Of a stretch of DNA of 64,000 bases, positions 33,484 to 46,685 are shown piece after piece. A model generated the notes under the pieces. That model saw nothing but the letters and a program-made list of their open reading frames with translations. It did not search any database and was not told the DNA's origin. Origin of the DNA: Hemicentrotus pulcherrimus (taxonomy: Eukaryota; Echinodermata; Echinoidea; Camarodonta; Strongylocentrotidae); NCBI GenBank assembly GCA_003118195.1, contig BEXV01000774.1:14274-78273 (forward strand), given 5' to 3'. Numbering within the stretch: position 1 is the stretch's first letter; each line of letters starts with the position of its first letter. The translations under genes were made by a program, and so were the position numbers.

Positions 33484-33667
33484 TTGTCTGATGTTCCACC
33501 TTCACCTCCTCCTCACGAACAACAATAATTCCAGCTTGAGTTGTAATAATACCTTCTATAACACCTCTTACAAAGATCAGCAAGCAAACACTAAAACGTT
33601 CTGTGTTTGCCTTCCTTCTTATGCCCAATGTTAAGAAGTACCCCCAAAAAGCTCTGGATTCAGTGAG
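33484..33667 (-). other. Dystroglycan 5' UTR part of coding exon 1
   Basis: A good acceptor (pyrimidine-rich, TTTTGCAG) ends at 33668, so the exon may extend from 33667 to 33183 with about 185 nt of untranslated leader. A separate open frame overlaps the start codon in another frame. Confidence 0.45.
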
Positions 33668-33779
33668 CTGCAAAACAACTTTAACAAGTCAATGCTAATC
33701 CTCTTTTCCCCTCCTCTTCTTCTTCCAATTATTTCCTACTCCGATGCAGCACAGAAATACAACAAAGCTTTCTTGTTCC

Positions 33780-34046
33780 CAAGTACCCTCCAGAATGAAC
33801 AGAAGCGAAGAGGGAAGTTGTAGGGGAATATCTGGGGAGACTGTTTTCCCAGCTGTCAGAACACTGTTTCTGTCACCTCATTTACAGAGGCAAGATGGAG
33901 ATGGATGAAGGCTAGTCCTCGGTGTGAAGTTCTTGGGAAATAGTTCTTGTCTTGATCGGACCTCTGTCACTGGTCACCTTGGAGTCTGCTGGGCATTGCG
34001 CTACTAGTCAGTAATGGTCAGGTTGCAGGACTCTGACGTTCCTCAC
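33780..34046 (-). other. Candidate dystroglycan 5' UTR exon
   Basis: On the minus strand a long T/C tract ending GTTACAG stops at 34047, a strong acceptor. The following ~260 nt are less AT-rich than the surroundings and hold no long frame. A donor near 33783 (GGAGG|GTACTT) would leave a very short intron, so the segment may instead run straight into the coding exon. Confidence 0.35.
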
Positions 34047-34049
34047 CTG

Positions 34050-37000
34050 TAACAAAAACAAAGAAAGAGAAACAAAAATAATTAAATATTGAGATTGACT
34101 TTAACATTCCATATGAATAAAACAATAAATTTGCACAGAAATACCATCTGCTGAGAAGTATCCCTTTTGACAGGAAAATAAATAAATCATAATTCAGGGA
34201 ATAAATAGTAGTACCTTGAAAGCTTTTCCCATGCATTATATGAAGCCTGTGACAGAGTTTATGATCAATATCTCGAGAAAAATGATGATGTCACACTGCT
34301 CAGCATTTCCACGAAGCATTGATCTTCATATTGCTAATACTGATGAACCATGATCAATTGAAATTCTACCTCAGTAGCTCTAAGATAGCTCTTCGTCCAC
34401 TGACTCACAGCTCAGCTAATGACCATGAACAATACAGCTGAACAAGACTTCAGAGCTTCTGAAATGAAAGTAGAAAGACCCTGCGTAGACGGATACGCTC
34501 TGCTGAACATCCAATGTCTTGTCGGCAATCAATACCCCTACTATTCTTGAGCAATGGAATCACAAATGGGGTACTCGTGATCCCCCAGTCAAACATGCAT
34601 GTCTGCCTTTTTTGTGTCTTCTTTTCTTGTCTACAAACACTAACTAAAGTCATCGGTGGACTAATTTAACAGTAACAATCTACAATGGAGGGATGGGGAT
34701 AGACTGGTTCAGTTTACTCCAGTGGCAGTGCTGGTAACGCTAAAGATGGAATTAAGAAGGGGTGCAATACCAGAGACTCACAAATCTAAGACTGGACATA
34801 CAGGAGAAATGGGAGGGGGGATTCAGTATTCTGTTGTGAGGGGTGGAACTTGAAGTGCTGCTAAAGTATAGTGTCCGCAAGAAGAAAACCCCATCCCTGA
34901 TGGAAAATAGGGGCATTTTTTTTAAAGAGGTACATTGTTACACTTCTTCTCCATGTTGGGGGTGGTCTATGCAGCAGCCAGGATGTGAACGGAGAAGGGG
35001 GAGGGATATGAATACATCTATTGTTGTATCAACACAATGTTCCCTTTCCATGCTCTCAAGGGCCTCTTTTGTCCTCAGGAATTTGCCACCTCTCTCTGAG
35101 ATAATCCAGTACAGGTAGTGCTATTGTGGGCTCACATGAATGAATGAAGCAAGGAAATAGGAGAGTGGGGGAGGGAAGTGGCTCAAAGTTGAGAATAGTT
35201 AAATGCACACCAAAGTAGGCAAGAAAAAGTTTTTCCTACAATGTATTATGCGGTTGACCAAAAGAACTTAAGACTAACTTCCCAAACCATCTATGCCTAG
35301 GTGACCAACACCTCAAAGTGTATTATAGTTTACACTCATGGCGATAAAATGCAACAAATTCATCCTTAATTCTTTACTAACAACAATAAAAGGTCACTAA
35401 TGACAAGGTAATTGTTACCTCATTTATTAATCAAACAGAATAGTCCCTGTGACATCTACATTCCTGCCCTTACCATGAATGACCCCACCATCTATAACCC
35501 ATTAGCAACTAGAGATTGTGTAAAAATGTGCTATTACTCACTGGAAGATAAGCATAATATCATCATTTTGACCTTGTTCTGAACAATATGAAACATGCGC
35601 TATTTTTCTATGCAGAGTCCAACTAGAGGATTACGCACGTACAACATTATCAAGGTAGACACCATAGAACGGATACTACACTACAGCATGTTGAAAATGG
35701 ATGAAAACGGACGGGCTGTTTCGGGTGGTTTAGTTGCTTAATGGTTAAGAATATCGTAGGAAGATGCGATGGCCACAGGCTTAACCATGTAATTAACAAG
35801 TAAATATGCTTCAGAGTAGGTCAATTAAATTTTACATTATGATGGTTGACAAGAAAACAAAAGAAAATTGGGGGAAAAAGTCAATATAAATTCAGAAATG
35901 GTGATTGATTGGAACAACATAAATCAATTGCTGCAGTGTGTGATAAATGTGAAGATTAATTGCCCTATTGGCTTCCTGACAAGGCTATTAAAGACAAATG
36001 TCGCACTAATGAGAAGATTACAGTGAATACCATGACCTTTACATGCACTCTTCTGAACAAGGTATGTATGTATGAGGGAAAGTGACTAGACAAACACTCC
36101 TCAGATTTTATCAGTACAGCTATCTTTTGAAAAAAATAAACCATATTTCTACCGGATCTATTTGCCTGCATGTCTTTCTTTCCATTCCCACAAATCCATC
36201 CTACATCTGCACATATAGTAGGTCCATTGGTGCAAGTTGGTTCAAATTCTTGAAGCAGACTTCCGAAACTGGCACTTTTATATCAAAGATTGTTTTTCTC
36301 TTGTAAAAGCAACAACACACTCAAACACAGACCAGTATCACTTCCCAGTCTTTCATTTCTTGACAAACACTTTGTCGGCCGCATCTCACACCTGACTCTC
36401 GACTCCTTTCTGCCACCTCGCTTTTGAGCTCATCTTCAGCTCCCACGCCACGACCGACCGCAATTCCTCAGTCCACTTCCATTTCTTGATATTACACCTA
36501 TCCACCAAATGACAACATGACTATTTATTGCCTCCCAATATAGCACTCCATCTCTCTCTATCACTATTAAACACAGAATAAAAGCCAGCCAATAAACTAC
36601 TTCAATAGTGTGACCACTACTATATTGATTCTTGTTCTAGTGTCGTCTAAATACACATTGTGGTGGAATCGATTGTGTGCCATTGTGGGGGCAGCCTGAT
36701 ATTATACATAGTGACCCTAGTACAACTCAGATATGCACTGGAGAGACTCCTACACAAAAGAAACATATTTATGAATCACTTTGCATCCTCTGAGAATGTT
36801 ATTTACATGAATTGATTTCCATTAAAATAAAACATGTTTTGGCCTATTGATTTTTTTGCTTAACAAGAGGACCTAATTGAAATGTGACTCACAAAGCAGA
36901 TACAAGCATGCCGAACCAATACTAACCAATAAGGGAACAAGAAAATTTGCATAAATGTAGAACAGAATATCTGTGAATATCCATACATCATTAACAGCTA

Positions 37001-37702
37001 GGAAAATAGAATATTTAAGAATGGAATCTATCCATGATGTTATTGAAGTAGTACGTAACTCAAGAATGAAATATCCCTATTCAATGTTTACTAGACCCTA
37101 CAAACAGACACCATTAAAAAGAAAATAATGAAAATTGTAAGGAATGAACTTGATTTGAACTATGAATAGCCGAACACACACACACACACAAACACAACAC
37201 CCACTCTGAACTATTCCAATCTACCCTAATAGCATCAGAGCTTTTAATAAATGATATGGTTGAGGAAATTGGATCATTTCTACGGGCCTTCCTTCCAGGT
37301 TTCTCACACTTCCCAGTACAACCAATTTTCTTGATCTAGATCCTGTAAAGTGATTGCTGGTAAGATCTGCAGACAGTGTGATGACCTATAATGGTGGGAA
37401 TTCATTTAACCAATCATATCAAATTGAAACAACCTGGTATATGAGTTTGGTTCATTTCTATAATACAGGAAAAGTTCTCTTCCCTAGCCAGTCCTATTTA
37501 TTCTCTTCACAAGAAACATTGCCTTTCATGGTTCAAGAAGTGTAACTCAAAATCGGTCAAAACAAAGGAAAGACAAAAAGTTACAAAGGATTAATTGCAA
37601 TACCAAGTTACACACAATTTTAAAGATAACAACATTTTAATTCACTTGCAATCATACAATGCACTGCATCAAAATAAACACTGATTATGTAAGACATGAT
37701 GA
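34050..37702. other. Upstream DNA, no gene recognised
   Basis: AT-rich sequence with a short (CA)n at about 37173-37190. A slightly GC-richer patch lies at 36370-36480. I see no coding exon. It could be a 5' UTR intron of dystroglycan. Confidence 0.5.
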
Positions 37703-37848
37703 TACAGTCATAAAGGCCACCCAAGGGAAACAGAGAAAGTGCACAGGTTCTAAAACACACATTCCTCTCTCATGGGAGACAAAATACATGGCCACTATAG
37801 ACAGGTGGCCTTTATAGAGAGGTGGCCACTAAGACAGGTTTGACTGTA
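37703..37848. mobile_element. Short pogo/Tc1-like MITE
   Basis: Begins TACAGTCATAAAGGCCACC and ends with a segment whose reverse complement is TACAGTCAAACCTGTCTTAG followed by TGGCCACC. The inverted TACAGTC ends start with TA, as in Tc1/pogo elements. Inner GGTGGCC blocks recur. The left end lacks about 10 nt present on the right. Confidence 0.5.
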
Positions 37849-38037
37849 CATTGATGTTATGAAGCCCAAATGTATTGCATAATCTTAGGGCCAAATGATG
37901 GAGACATGACACAATTTCCCTTGATCTCACTTGGCAGACAGTGGATCTCACAATGACAGTGGACAGTACCCATTTCGCCACAATTCTGATCGTCAATGTT
38001 GTTGTTGACGATCTGTTGTGATTGACAAACTGCATGT

Positions 38038-38076
38038 GCTGCAGGGATTCGCAGTGCTGCAGGGATTCGCAGTGCG
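38038..38076. repeat. 18-bp tandem duplication
   Basis: GTGCTGCAGGGATTCGCA occurs twice in a row. It adds two near-identical six-residue repeats to a minus-strand open frame. Confidence 0.9.
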
Positions 38077-38205
38077 GCCAATTCCTCCTTTGAGGGCTAG
38101 TCAAAGACAACAAAGTTCAGTAGCCTCCCAGGAACTCCTGGTAGCCAAGTCTAGCTGAGATCGGAATTCTCCTGCATTCTGAGCTAAGCATTGCACAACA
38201 CCGAA

Positions 38206-38358
38206 ATGGAGTCCTTAGATTTGAATGACAGATGCTCAGACCCCGACGCGATGAGCAAACTTTGCTCGCCACTGGCAATGGTAGAGTTAGAAATGTCACG
38301 CGGAGGCAGTATTGGAAGTGACAGCGAGGGTTCAACTCCAAGGCATACATACCTATAG
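38206..38358 (+). CDS. Possible small coding segment, 50 codons
   Basis: An ATG-to-TAG frame with balanced, protein-like composition (MESLDLNDRCSDPDAMSKLC, then a Gly/Ser-rich acidic part) in a GC- and CpG-richer island than its surroundings. It is preceded by an in-frame TAA 18 nt upstream. I recognise no family. It could be a short protein, a first exon cut by a donor such as ATG|GTAGAG, or chance. A longer frame on the other strand (38117-38350) competes. Confidence 0.2.
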   Translation: MESLDLNDRCSDPDAMSKLCSPLAMVELEMSRGGSIGSDSEGSTPRHTYL

Positions 38359-38492
38359 ATGATTGAAATATGAACTCACTTGACTATCAGAAAGTAATGA
38401 GTATGATAGAATATACCAGCAACTATAGAACACTACTCTATACCGGGTATGTGATTGGGTATTTGCTTAGGCAAGTGCACAATTAGTTTTAT

Positions 38493-38615
38493 TGGTGTTA
38501 AATTCTAAATGTTTCTGCTTAATTACAATTTCATGAAGTGGTGTTAAATTCTAATCGTATCTGCTTAATTACAATTTTATTAAGTGGTGATAAATTCTAA
38601 CTATTTCTGCCTGAT
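38493..38615. repeat. 46-bp tandem repeat, about 2.7 units
   Basis: The unit starting GGTGTTAAATTCTAA recurs at 38494, 38540 and 38586 with a few substitutions per unit. Confidence 0.9.
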
Positions 38616-41600
38616 TAGATCAGGCTAAGGGCAACACTAACACTGGTCTTAGTCATAGGTTATATTAGTGACCTACTTGTAGATAAACTTGATGTGGCCC
38701 TTTAAGAATACCTTGACAGAAACACCCCCTGATCTGATACCTGAGTGAGCATCACTGAGATGAGTGAGCATAGCAGACACCAGTGATCAGAATTCATTAG
38801 AAACACCCTATGATCTACTATGAAGACACACATCAATGCATCATTGGTTTAGGTCAAGTAATCTATGCTCATGTAATAATTTCATGCTTTAATCACATAC
38901 TAGTTGACTGCACCCTTAATCTATACTCTATTCTTATAGTTTATGTAATAATCTAACAAATCTTTCATTCCAACTCTTTTAACATCTTTAGTTACTAATA
39001 TATCTATTCTGAAGATTTTCAAACTTTCTTCGAAAAATCTCTCTGCAAACCTACACACTGAAACACTTAACTGATACAGGAATTTAATTTTTATCTGAAA
39101 ATACTTTGCCCAAATCCCTCATAAATTTCAGAACAAATGACGTTTTAGGTTTAGTGCATAATGCAGGAGGTTTATGATTTCACTTATTCAGCTCTTGGAG
39201 AATTAAATTCACCAGTTAAACCTCTCAAATTTCATGGCAAACAACAACTCCATAAAGTTATGCCTGTAAGCAAGTTACAACCCTTCACAATCCACTACTG
39301 CTTCTCAGTTATTTAATCCCTTTCAAAAATATATCAAGAGAATGGCTTACAGTTATAATCTCAGAAGAAATGCATGAGCAATGAAAACATAACAGGCCCA
39401 CCAAGTTCAATGACTCACTCACACTAACTTTCCCCTCCTAACATCCCAAGTATGCGTAATGTATGCCCTAACATCTACTTGGTAGTGTATGAATATTATT
39501 ATCAGGCTCCTACAGAATGGAACTGGATAAAATACAGTGTTTAGGAATATTTTGATCCAGAAAAAAACACATCTCATCTGAAATAACCAATCTCAGTCTC
39601 TGCTGCCACAAAGACAGTGGCTAGAATACCACCAAAAAGGACTTCAACACATTCCTTTCTGCTTCTTGGCTCAACTTGAAATAAAGACTAGTACCTAGCT
39701 GTCCCAAGTCCACCATCACACCGACACACAAGGCCTGGTAGACTAGTCTATCATCACTTCACCAAACACAAGCTGTGAGTTAAGTTCACACTTGAAGAGA
39801 GAAGAACTATTTTGAAAGATCTTGGCAATCATCACATTCATATCAACTTCCTAAAATGGAAATGTGGAAGAAACCAGGATGGATTGGTAAACCGATAGCC
39901 ACAAATTCAGCCACAGTAGGTGCTTCGCTCTGAACACTATGACCCTCTAAAGGATCAGAATATTATTTTCAAAACAAAATTGAGGGATCCATGCTCAAAG
40001 TCATGAAGAAGTTCACTTTCAAGTTTGTCTAGTCTGGGATCATGATCAAAATAAAATCTTGTCTACTGGGAAAAAGAAGGGTGATGACTCTTGATTTCAC
40101 ATGCATGTTAATGCCCAATATCCATGCTACCAGCATTACTCTGAAAAAGTAGTCATAATGCTAAATTGTTTCTTCTAACTCACTTACTCATATTCTCTTA
40201 ATTTTAGTGTAACCAAATCAAAATACTTGATGGACAGCTCCGACAGCTCTGCTACAAGTCCATCAACTAGCAAATAATCTGAGAATTCTGTAGTCTATTG
40301 GGTCCTGGCTTCCTCCTATGGGATAACCCAATGTAAATGAGACATTGAGTAGCCAGAGGGTTAAAGCCAAAGTTTTTAAAAAATACAAATTTTGCTCTCT
40401 AAACATGATCTCCTTTTCTCTGTTGCATGGTTTATATATTATTCATAAATCCATTACAGCTGCACAATACACCTGAGATGACTTACAGCATGGCTTACAG
40501 CATGGACGTTGTATACGGCGATTACGGCCCTACCCCTGATACAGGCGGCCTCAACCAATCATTAGGATAGTGCATGCACTCCTTGGTTAATAACGGATTC
40601 TATGCATGTACCTACGTGTCAAGGTACCACAGTGTTTACTCTGCATATTATCAGAAAGTGATATGATTTGGAGGAAAATGGAGAAGCCGATCAAGGAAGA
40701 GATCAGGAGAGAAATGAAAGGGCAAGGTATCGTCCGGTAAGAGCTAGAGGGATGTTAACTTAATGTTGGATGATGGGAGCTAATGCCCTTCTGGCTCTCA
40801 GGCTGTCCCAGCAGATGATTGATATGATCCTTGCAGTCAGTACCAAGGAGTTTACAGTCACCCACCATTTTTTGACGATAATAATTATGAAACCAGCAGC
40901 TACAGCATGTCATGTTTTATGAAAAAAATGTCTCAATAATATACGATTCATATTGTAGGCTTTACCACCGATTTCAAAGGTTGTTCAGGCCTAGATATGA
41001 ACTAATCTCAAATATAGTACTACCTGTAGGCTGTAGGTCTACATGTTTGCCATTGCTGTGAATTTTAAACCAATTCTAATTTTGTCTAATGGAGTTGTGT
41101 ATACCTTGCCTTTGGTGTGCTCACCTAAATCTGAAGTACTTCACCTCACTTAATCCCTTGCGCAATCCAATCCTATGTTTTCTCATCCATTGAGTCATGA
41201 TGTATGTTTACCAACCAAAAGCTGCTTTCTTTTCTACCCCAGCTAAAGGGAGATCTCTCTGCATAATCTTTCCAACTTAGAAATGTCACCTTTCACAAAT
41301 CCTCTTTGTAAAAAAGTAAAGAGACATGGAGAGTAAGCCTACATGATGATTTCCTTTGCTTTGAGGTTTAAAATAACCTCTGAAGTCAGACTTATGCAGG
41401 TCTTTGTGTGTGTGTGTGTGTGTGTGTGCGTGTGTGTATGTGTGTGTGAAAGGGGCCAGGGGTGTTGACATTTGGAACACTGTGTCCTCCCCTGCAACGC
41501 AAGGTAAGACCAGCCCCCACTCTACAGAGATAATTATTCTAAACTAAAGTAAACACGAAGTTATCACAATCTGCCCAGTCAACTGGTGCAATCACTGCAA

Positions 41601-44600
41601 ATACAATTTTTTTTTCACTATAGCTCGTTTCAAATAGTATAGGCAAACCTCCATCGGTTAACTCATCTATTACTACTTGTATATAATTTATAATTTGATC
41701 CTTTTTCCACATCGCTTAAAAACTTTTTTAGAGCTAAATCCCCCACTGTTTCAATAATTTGACCAATAAAATAGCAAATATATATACTTCTAAAGTATAT
41801 TTCACATAAATATGGTGTAATTTCCCTAAAAATCTATTTCCCTCTTCCAGAGGGCCCCAATGGAGAACTGGGTGACATTGGTAGAAAGAGATTGGATGTA
41901 TGGATTCTGATATCCACAACCATCGTTACTGTTACATACAGGTCACTCTCGTTTGGCAAAGGCCTTTATAAGATCAATAAACAAAGATGAATCTTGGCAA
42001 TAAACATGTCTCTTGTCACATGGATGCACTTTATTATAGATGTCATAAACATCATCTTTGAAGACCTGAAAGTGATCTGTTACAGCCAGGGTGAAGCAAG
42101 GAATGATGAAGGGAAAGAGAAATCCCGCCAAAACGAAGAATATCTCAAGGTGAAATGTGGAATACAGTCTACTTTTATGCTTGTAATGCTATGTTTAGAA
42201 TACAGCGCACTTTGTGTCCTTCTTTTTTCTTTTTCATTTTTGTTTACACAGAAGTCCTCAGTAAGGTTTATATTAGTTTGAAGGACAAAAGTAAATCATT
42301 ACTGGAAAAATAAGGGACAGTTTTTGAGCTTGGTAAATGTGTATCAGGGATAGTGACTAATCAGGGACCAGGTGCTAGTGAATATTTAAGAAAAGTACAA
42401 GATAAAGGGTTACAAAGGGGTGGATTAATATAACAATCAACTAAATCACAAATTAAAAACAATTAAAGAAAGCCTATGGGCAAGAGTCATACCACTGCAT
42501 TTTAATAATCTCCCATTCAAACAACACATAGGCATGATCCAAGTTCAATGTCATCTTTTTTATTGGTAGAGGACAAAGATTTGGGTTTATGTTGTTAAAT
42601 CTCCTGGTATTTGGTAGTGTTTTTTCTTCAGCCAGTTTCCTGATGATTTGATTTTGTAAATGCCTCACAACTTCTAAAACAAAGGGGCAATTAATCACTA
42701 GAAATAACTACAACTGTGGATAATTTAATCTAGTCAGATTTTTCAAATGACTCACAGAATCATTATCATTCACAGAGGGATAAGTACGTTCAGTGGCGTC
42801 AAGGCAACTATAAACATTGACTTTTCGTCACCACAGGACAATTTGTATTTCTTATCGCATCCAAATGCAGAAATATAAAGGAAATAAAGAGGGGAGTTTG
42901 TGACTACTGCATGAGAAGTGGTAGATTGAGTACATAGAGTCAGTAAACATTGCCAGACCCATTGATAAGACTGACCTTTAATACAAATGCTCTTCAAATA
43001 TTACAAATTCCAAATCAGTTATCGACGAAGTCAAAAATGAACCAAAAAGCACAAAGGGCATGTAATACCCATTTATCATATTCATATCAGCTCAAAACAA
43101 TGCAGGTTGGGTTCATCTGCCATGCTAAGATGGCCTTCAACAAATGTCAAGAATAAACGACTGGAGTTGTCAATTCTGGTGTCATTTTGTAAAGGTCTCT
43201 ACGGAATATCGTCTTAACATTAATTTCCAAGAATTCCTTTTATAGTCAATTCTCCTGAGAAAGTAATAACCTATTAAAGACTTTTATCATCTGCTCTAAA
43301 AGACAATATGAAATTTGATACTGTAAATGTCTCATTCCGATTCCTCCCCTTCTTAATTTGCAAACCATTTTTGGTTTGAGTTTTTTGGTTTTTTGTTGCA
43401 GTGAACAATTCCTTATCGCTCCAGAGATGTGCCATTCATACTCATAAAGACACGCAAAGTGGACCTAAACAAATAAAAGATCACCATTTCATATGATTTG
43501 GTTTTTCGGCAACTACAACTGACATATAGCTTACTTAGGTGACCACTGAATTATAATCAAAATATTCTACCATGCAAATTTGTTTTGGCAGTGAAAAATT
43601 AGTGTGAGTATTGAGAATGCTATGAGGAGGTGAGTGATACAACTAACCGGCTGACCTGCCAGAGTTATTATGCGTATCCCATATGGAGCAGGCCTGGCTC
43701 CTGCAATATGAGGATGAATTATTGATCGAGACCGAGTCTCATTCACTGGCTTTCTCTCTCTCTCTCTCTCAATTCCTTCCTCATCTCGTTCTTGGAAGGA
43801 GCATCTTCAAGATAGATACAGAATGGATGATGGGAGAAGGGTAATGGTCCCAGATGGGAGCGGGATGTTGATAAGAAGGGATGATGAAAAGATTGAGGCC
43901 CATCTAGAGATCCTCTTTCGTACAAAAAAAGCAGCTCTCATTGGCTAAAAGACCCATATCAAAATATAGCAATGAAAGTAAAATTCTAATGCCCGTATTC
44001 TACGAAGATTTAAACATGATGCTCGATTTAAGCTTATTCTAAAGCTGAGTTTACCAAAATAAGGTCTAAGATGAAGATGTGTAAGTTTTCCCTTTGTTAA
44101 ATGTCTTAGTTCCAGCAGTGGATTTAATTGAATTAGTGGTATCTCATTACACAGCAAATTTGAGAAGATTAACTTGTCAAAGGGAAGAATTAAGCTGCAG
44201 ATAACTTATCTTAACTTGCCCTGCAGGGGAATTTAGTTTTTAATTCGGATATCTTAAGACTAATTCAACTTTTTAAAATCTCATAAGAAGCAATTAAATG
44301 ACAAATTCTAAACTTTCATTTATGTCAAGTTGCGGATAAATAATTTGCTTTGAGCAAGTGGACTGTACACACTAGTCAAAGTCTCATAAATGATAAAGAG
44401 TTTCCATATTTTTGTTTTAAGTTTGCAGATACATGTCCAAATGCAGACAGAATGAACATGGCCGACCATTCATTCATCTGTTGAGAGCCAGAATTGTGTT
44501 AACTATGTGTTTATTTACACGAGTTTACACCCTCCTGGTTTCAAACAGACAATGTGTTTTAATTTCTTCAGTGCATTTGCACTATGTGTTTCTGTTTTAT

Positions 44601-45025
44601 AAGTATACCCTCTGAGTGGAACGGGTGCCCCTGATCACCTCTGTGAATATACTCTCACTCTCAGGGGCCATCACAAGTTGTGAATGAAGAGAAATGGGAG
44701 ATAAAAGTCATAATGAGCTTCTCATCAATCAATATTTGCCCCGTCAAGTTTATGAAGATATTGTAGATTAGGATGTATCTCCTCATCAACTGAGATGGGC
44801 TCTGATTACATGTAACTTGTTCCGCAGGCTCACAGATCCCTAGAACTGTGCAATAGTAATCCTTTCTTTGAATTGAATCATTGAAATGCATCATCAGGTA
44901 TAATGCATGATATCAAAGTAAAAAAATACTTCTCTGTTCATGAAAGCTCTTTGAGGACTTGGTGTTGTAAAACTATGATTTTTTTTCACAAAGTGATTAA
45001 TAAATAATGTATTTGCTGTATTCTT
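38616..45025. other. No gene recognised
   Basis: AT-rich DNA with a (TG)n at 41405-41448, a (CT)n at about 43750-43770, and one degenerate palindromic element near 40738-40800. Open frames are short and without splice or composition support. Confidence 0.5.
40738..40800. mobile_element. Palindromic element, degenerate copy
   Basis: The right arm GAGCTAATGCCCTTCTGGCT plus CTCA is intact, and the left arm is eroded. The outer flank GGCTGTCCCAGCA matches, inverted, the flank of the copy at 54713, so the element extends beyond the arms. Confidence 0.5.
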
Positions 45026-45601
45026 TTAACCAGAGCTCTTCTTTAATAGTAGTAGAGGAGAGTTCATTTGGGACTCTCCAAAGCAAAATCGCTCACAGCC
45101 CCCACATATATATTTTTTGCATTGCACAACATAGAAGTGCAGACCGGACAAACAACATGTTTGGAAGGAGCTTGTGTGCATAAAATTATAAACTCCCCCT
45201 CCTCCATCTCCCAACTCACTCATCATCATCCTCTTCAGCAACAGCAGCCCCAGACCACCAAGAGAAAAAGATGGGTAGGAGGATGTTGATGATGCAGGAG
45301 CACCGTTACCCAGGGAAACAAGTGGGCCTGAATACAGATCAACATTTCTCGACCAGACACTCCCCTGATGTGCATTCGAAAAACATTCCCTCAGGTTAAA
45401 TGCAATGCTGATGGAGTGCATGTAAGGATGGAAACAATATTCATGTGAATCAAATATAACATGACATGCTATGAAGTTAAAACGCAGATTGACTAAGCCT
45501 GCCTTTTTATTTTTAAGAAGTTTCTGTAGAGGAGAAGAGAGCATGTGGTTATCAAAGAAATTTGCATTAAAGTATGTTAAGATCTCAAAGAGTGGTTTCA
45601 A
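45026..45601 (-). other. Unexplained 191-codon open frame
   Basis: This is the longest unassigned frame in the window. Its middle is Gly/Leu/Ser-rich and its ends are AT-biased. I recognise no domain. The opposite strand reads as CA/CT-rich low complexity near 45190-45260. It is more likely chance or noncoding-exon sequence than a protein. Confidence 0.15.
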
Positions 45602-45654
45602 AATGAATTAAAAAAATAGAAGGAAAATGTGAAAGACCGATTGAAGCCTCCAGC

Positions 45655-45880
45655 AAGTAAGAGTGTGAAGATGGCCGCCATTAGAGCCAAGCGAACAGGT
45701 CAGTATACCCATTAGACGCTCGCTGGATTTGCTTCCAATAATATTGCGTATCATTCATCGTTTATCATCATGTGAAAGCCGAAGGAACACTCGAGCAACT
45801 TGAAAGGCCAAACTGCAGCCATCTTGCTGACGTAACGAGAGGAGGCGAGATGGGAAGCTTCTCTGGGCAAGGAAACCAAA
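45655..45880. promoter_or_regulatory. CpG-richer island with YY1-like and CRE-like motifs
   Basis: Contains AAGATGGCCGCCATTAG (YY1-like), GCAGCCATCTTG (YY1-like on the other strand) directly before TGACGTAA (CRE-like), and about a dozen CpG in 230 nt in otherwise CpG-poor DNA. It could be a promoter or noncoding first exon. Direction is not resolved. Confidence 0.35.
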
Positions 45881-46603
45881 TCTTCTAAAAAGGCAATCAT
45901 TAGCCACAACTACAGCTCTTTGGTCAGACATCAAGAGATGGAGTGAGTGTGCATATAAGGTTGATCATCAACTAGATTCGAAGGGACAAATTGGGGGTAA
46001 CTGAGACAACGATTTATCTCACTTCAATTTCGTTTTGGATTCTTGCTTGAATGTGCATGTACTGATAGAAAGTTAATAACTACAGGTTAAAATACATGGC
46101 ATGCTCTTAGCTACTAAGTATATTGTGCAATACCTTCATCACAGCATATCTTTAATTTATGTATTCTTATAAGTTCTTTTAAGTTCGCATCATCAGTCCA
46201 TGGAAAAAAGATATGCATGCTGAACAGGACTTTGTCCATGATTAGAGAAGGATATTTATGAGGTTCATCCTTGCTTTCCATGAAATCAATCTTCAAGCCA
46301 TGTAATGCTGGTGGTAAATTAACCACTTCGTATCTGTTTCCCATGAAATTCCCTTTCTCTGAATACATACTTCAACCTGGACCAATCTCTCTTCTTCTTC
46401 ATTCCCTTTTATCAAAACACTTTTCTGAGTTTCCTCTCACTTTCACTCTCTGGTCCATCAGTTCTCTTTTTGTCTTCATTGCCACTTTCTCTCTCTATCC
46501 CAATCATCCCTCCTCCTACTCCATTCTCTCCTGATTTTCGATACTCTTCTCCTCTTCCTCTCTTTATATCCCACTCCTATAAAAAATTTAATATCACTCT
46601 CTT

Positions 46604-46609
46604 TTCTTT

Positions 46610-46682
<73 letters not shown>
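46604..46682. repeat. (TTTC)n-(TC)n compound microsatellite
   Basis: TTTC repeats pass directly into TC repeats. The flanking 250 nt are also strongly pyrimidine-biased, giving spurious Ser/Leu- and Arg/Glu-rich frames on the two strands. Confidence 0.95.

Positions 46683-46685
<3 letters not shown>

Noticed and set aside
41405..41448. (TG)n tract as a possible regulatory Z-DNA element
   Set aside because: It is an ordinary microsatellite with no nearby gene feature to support a role.
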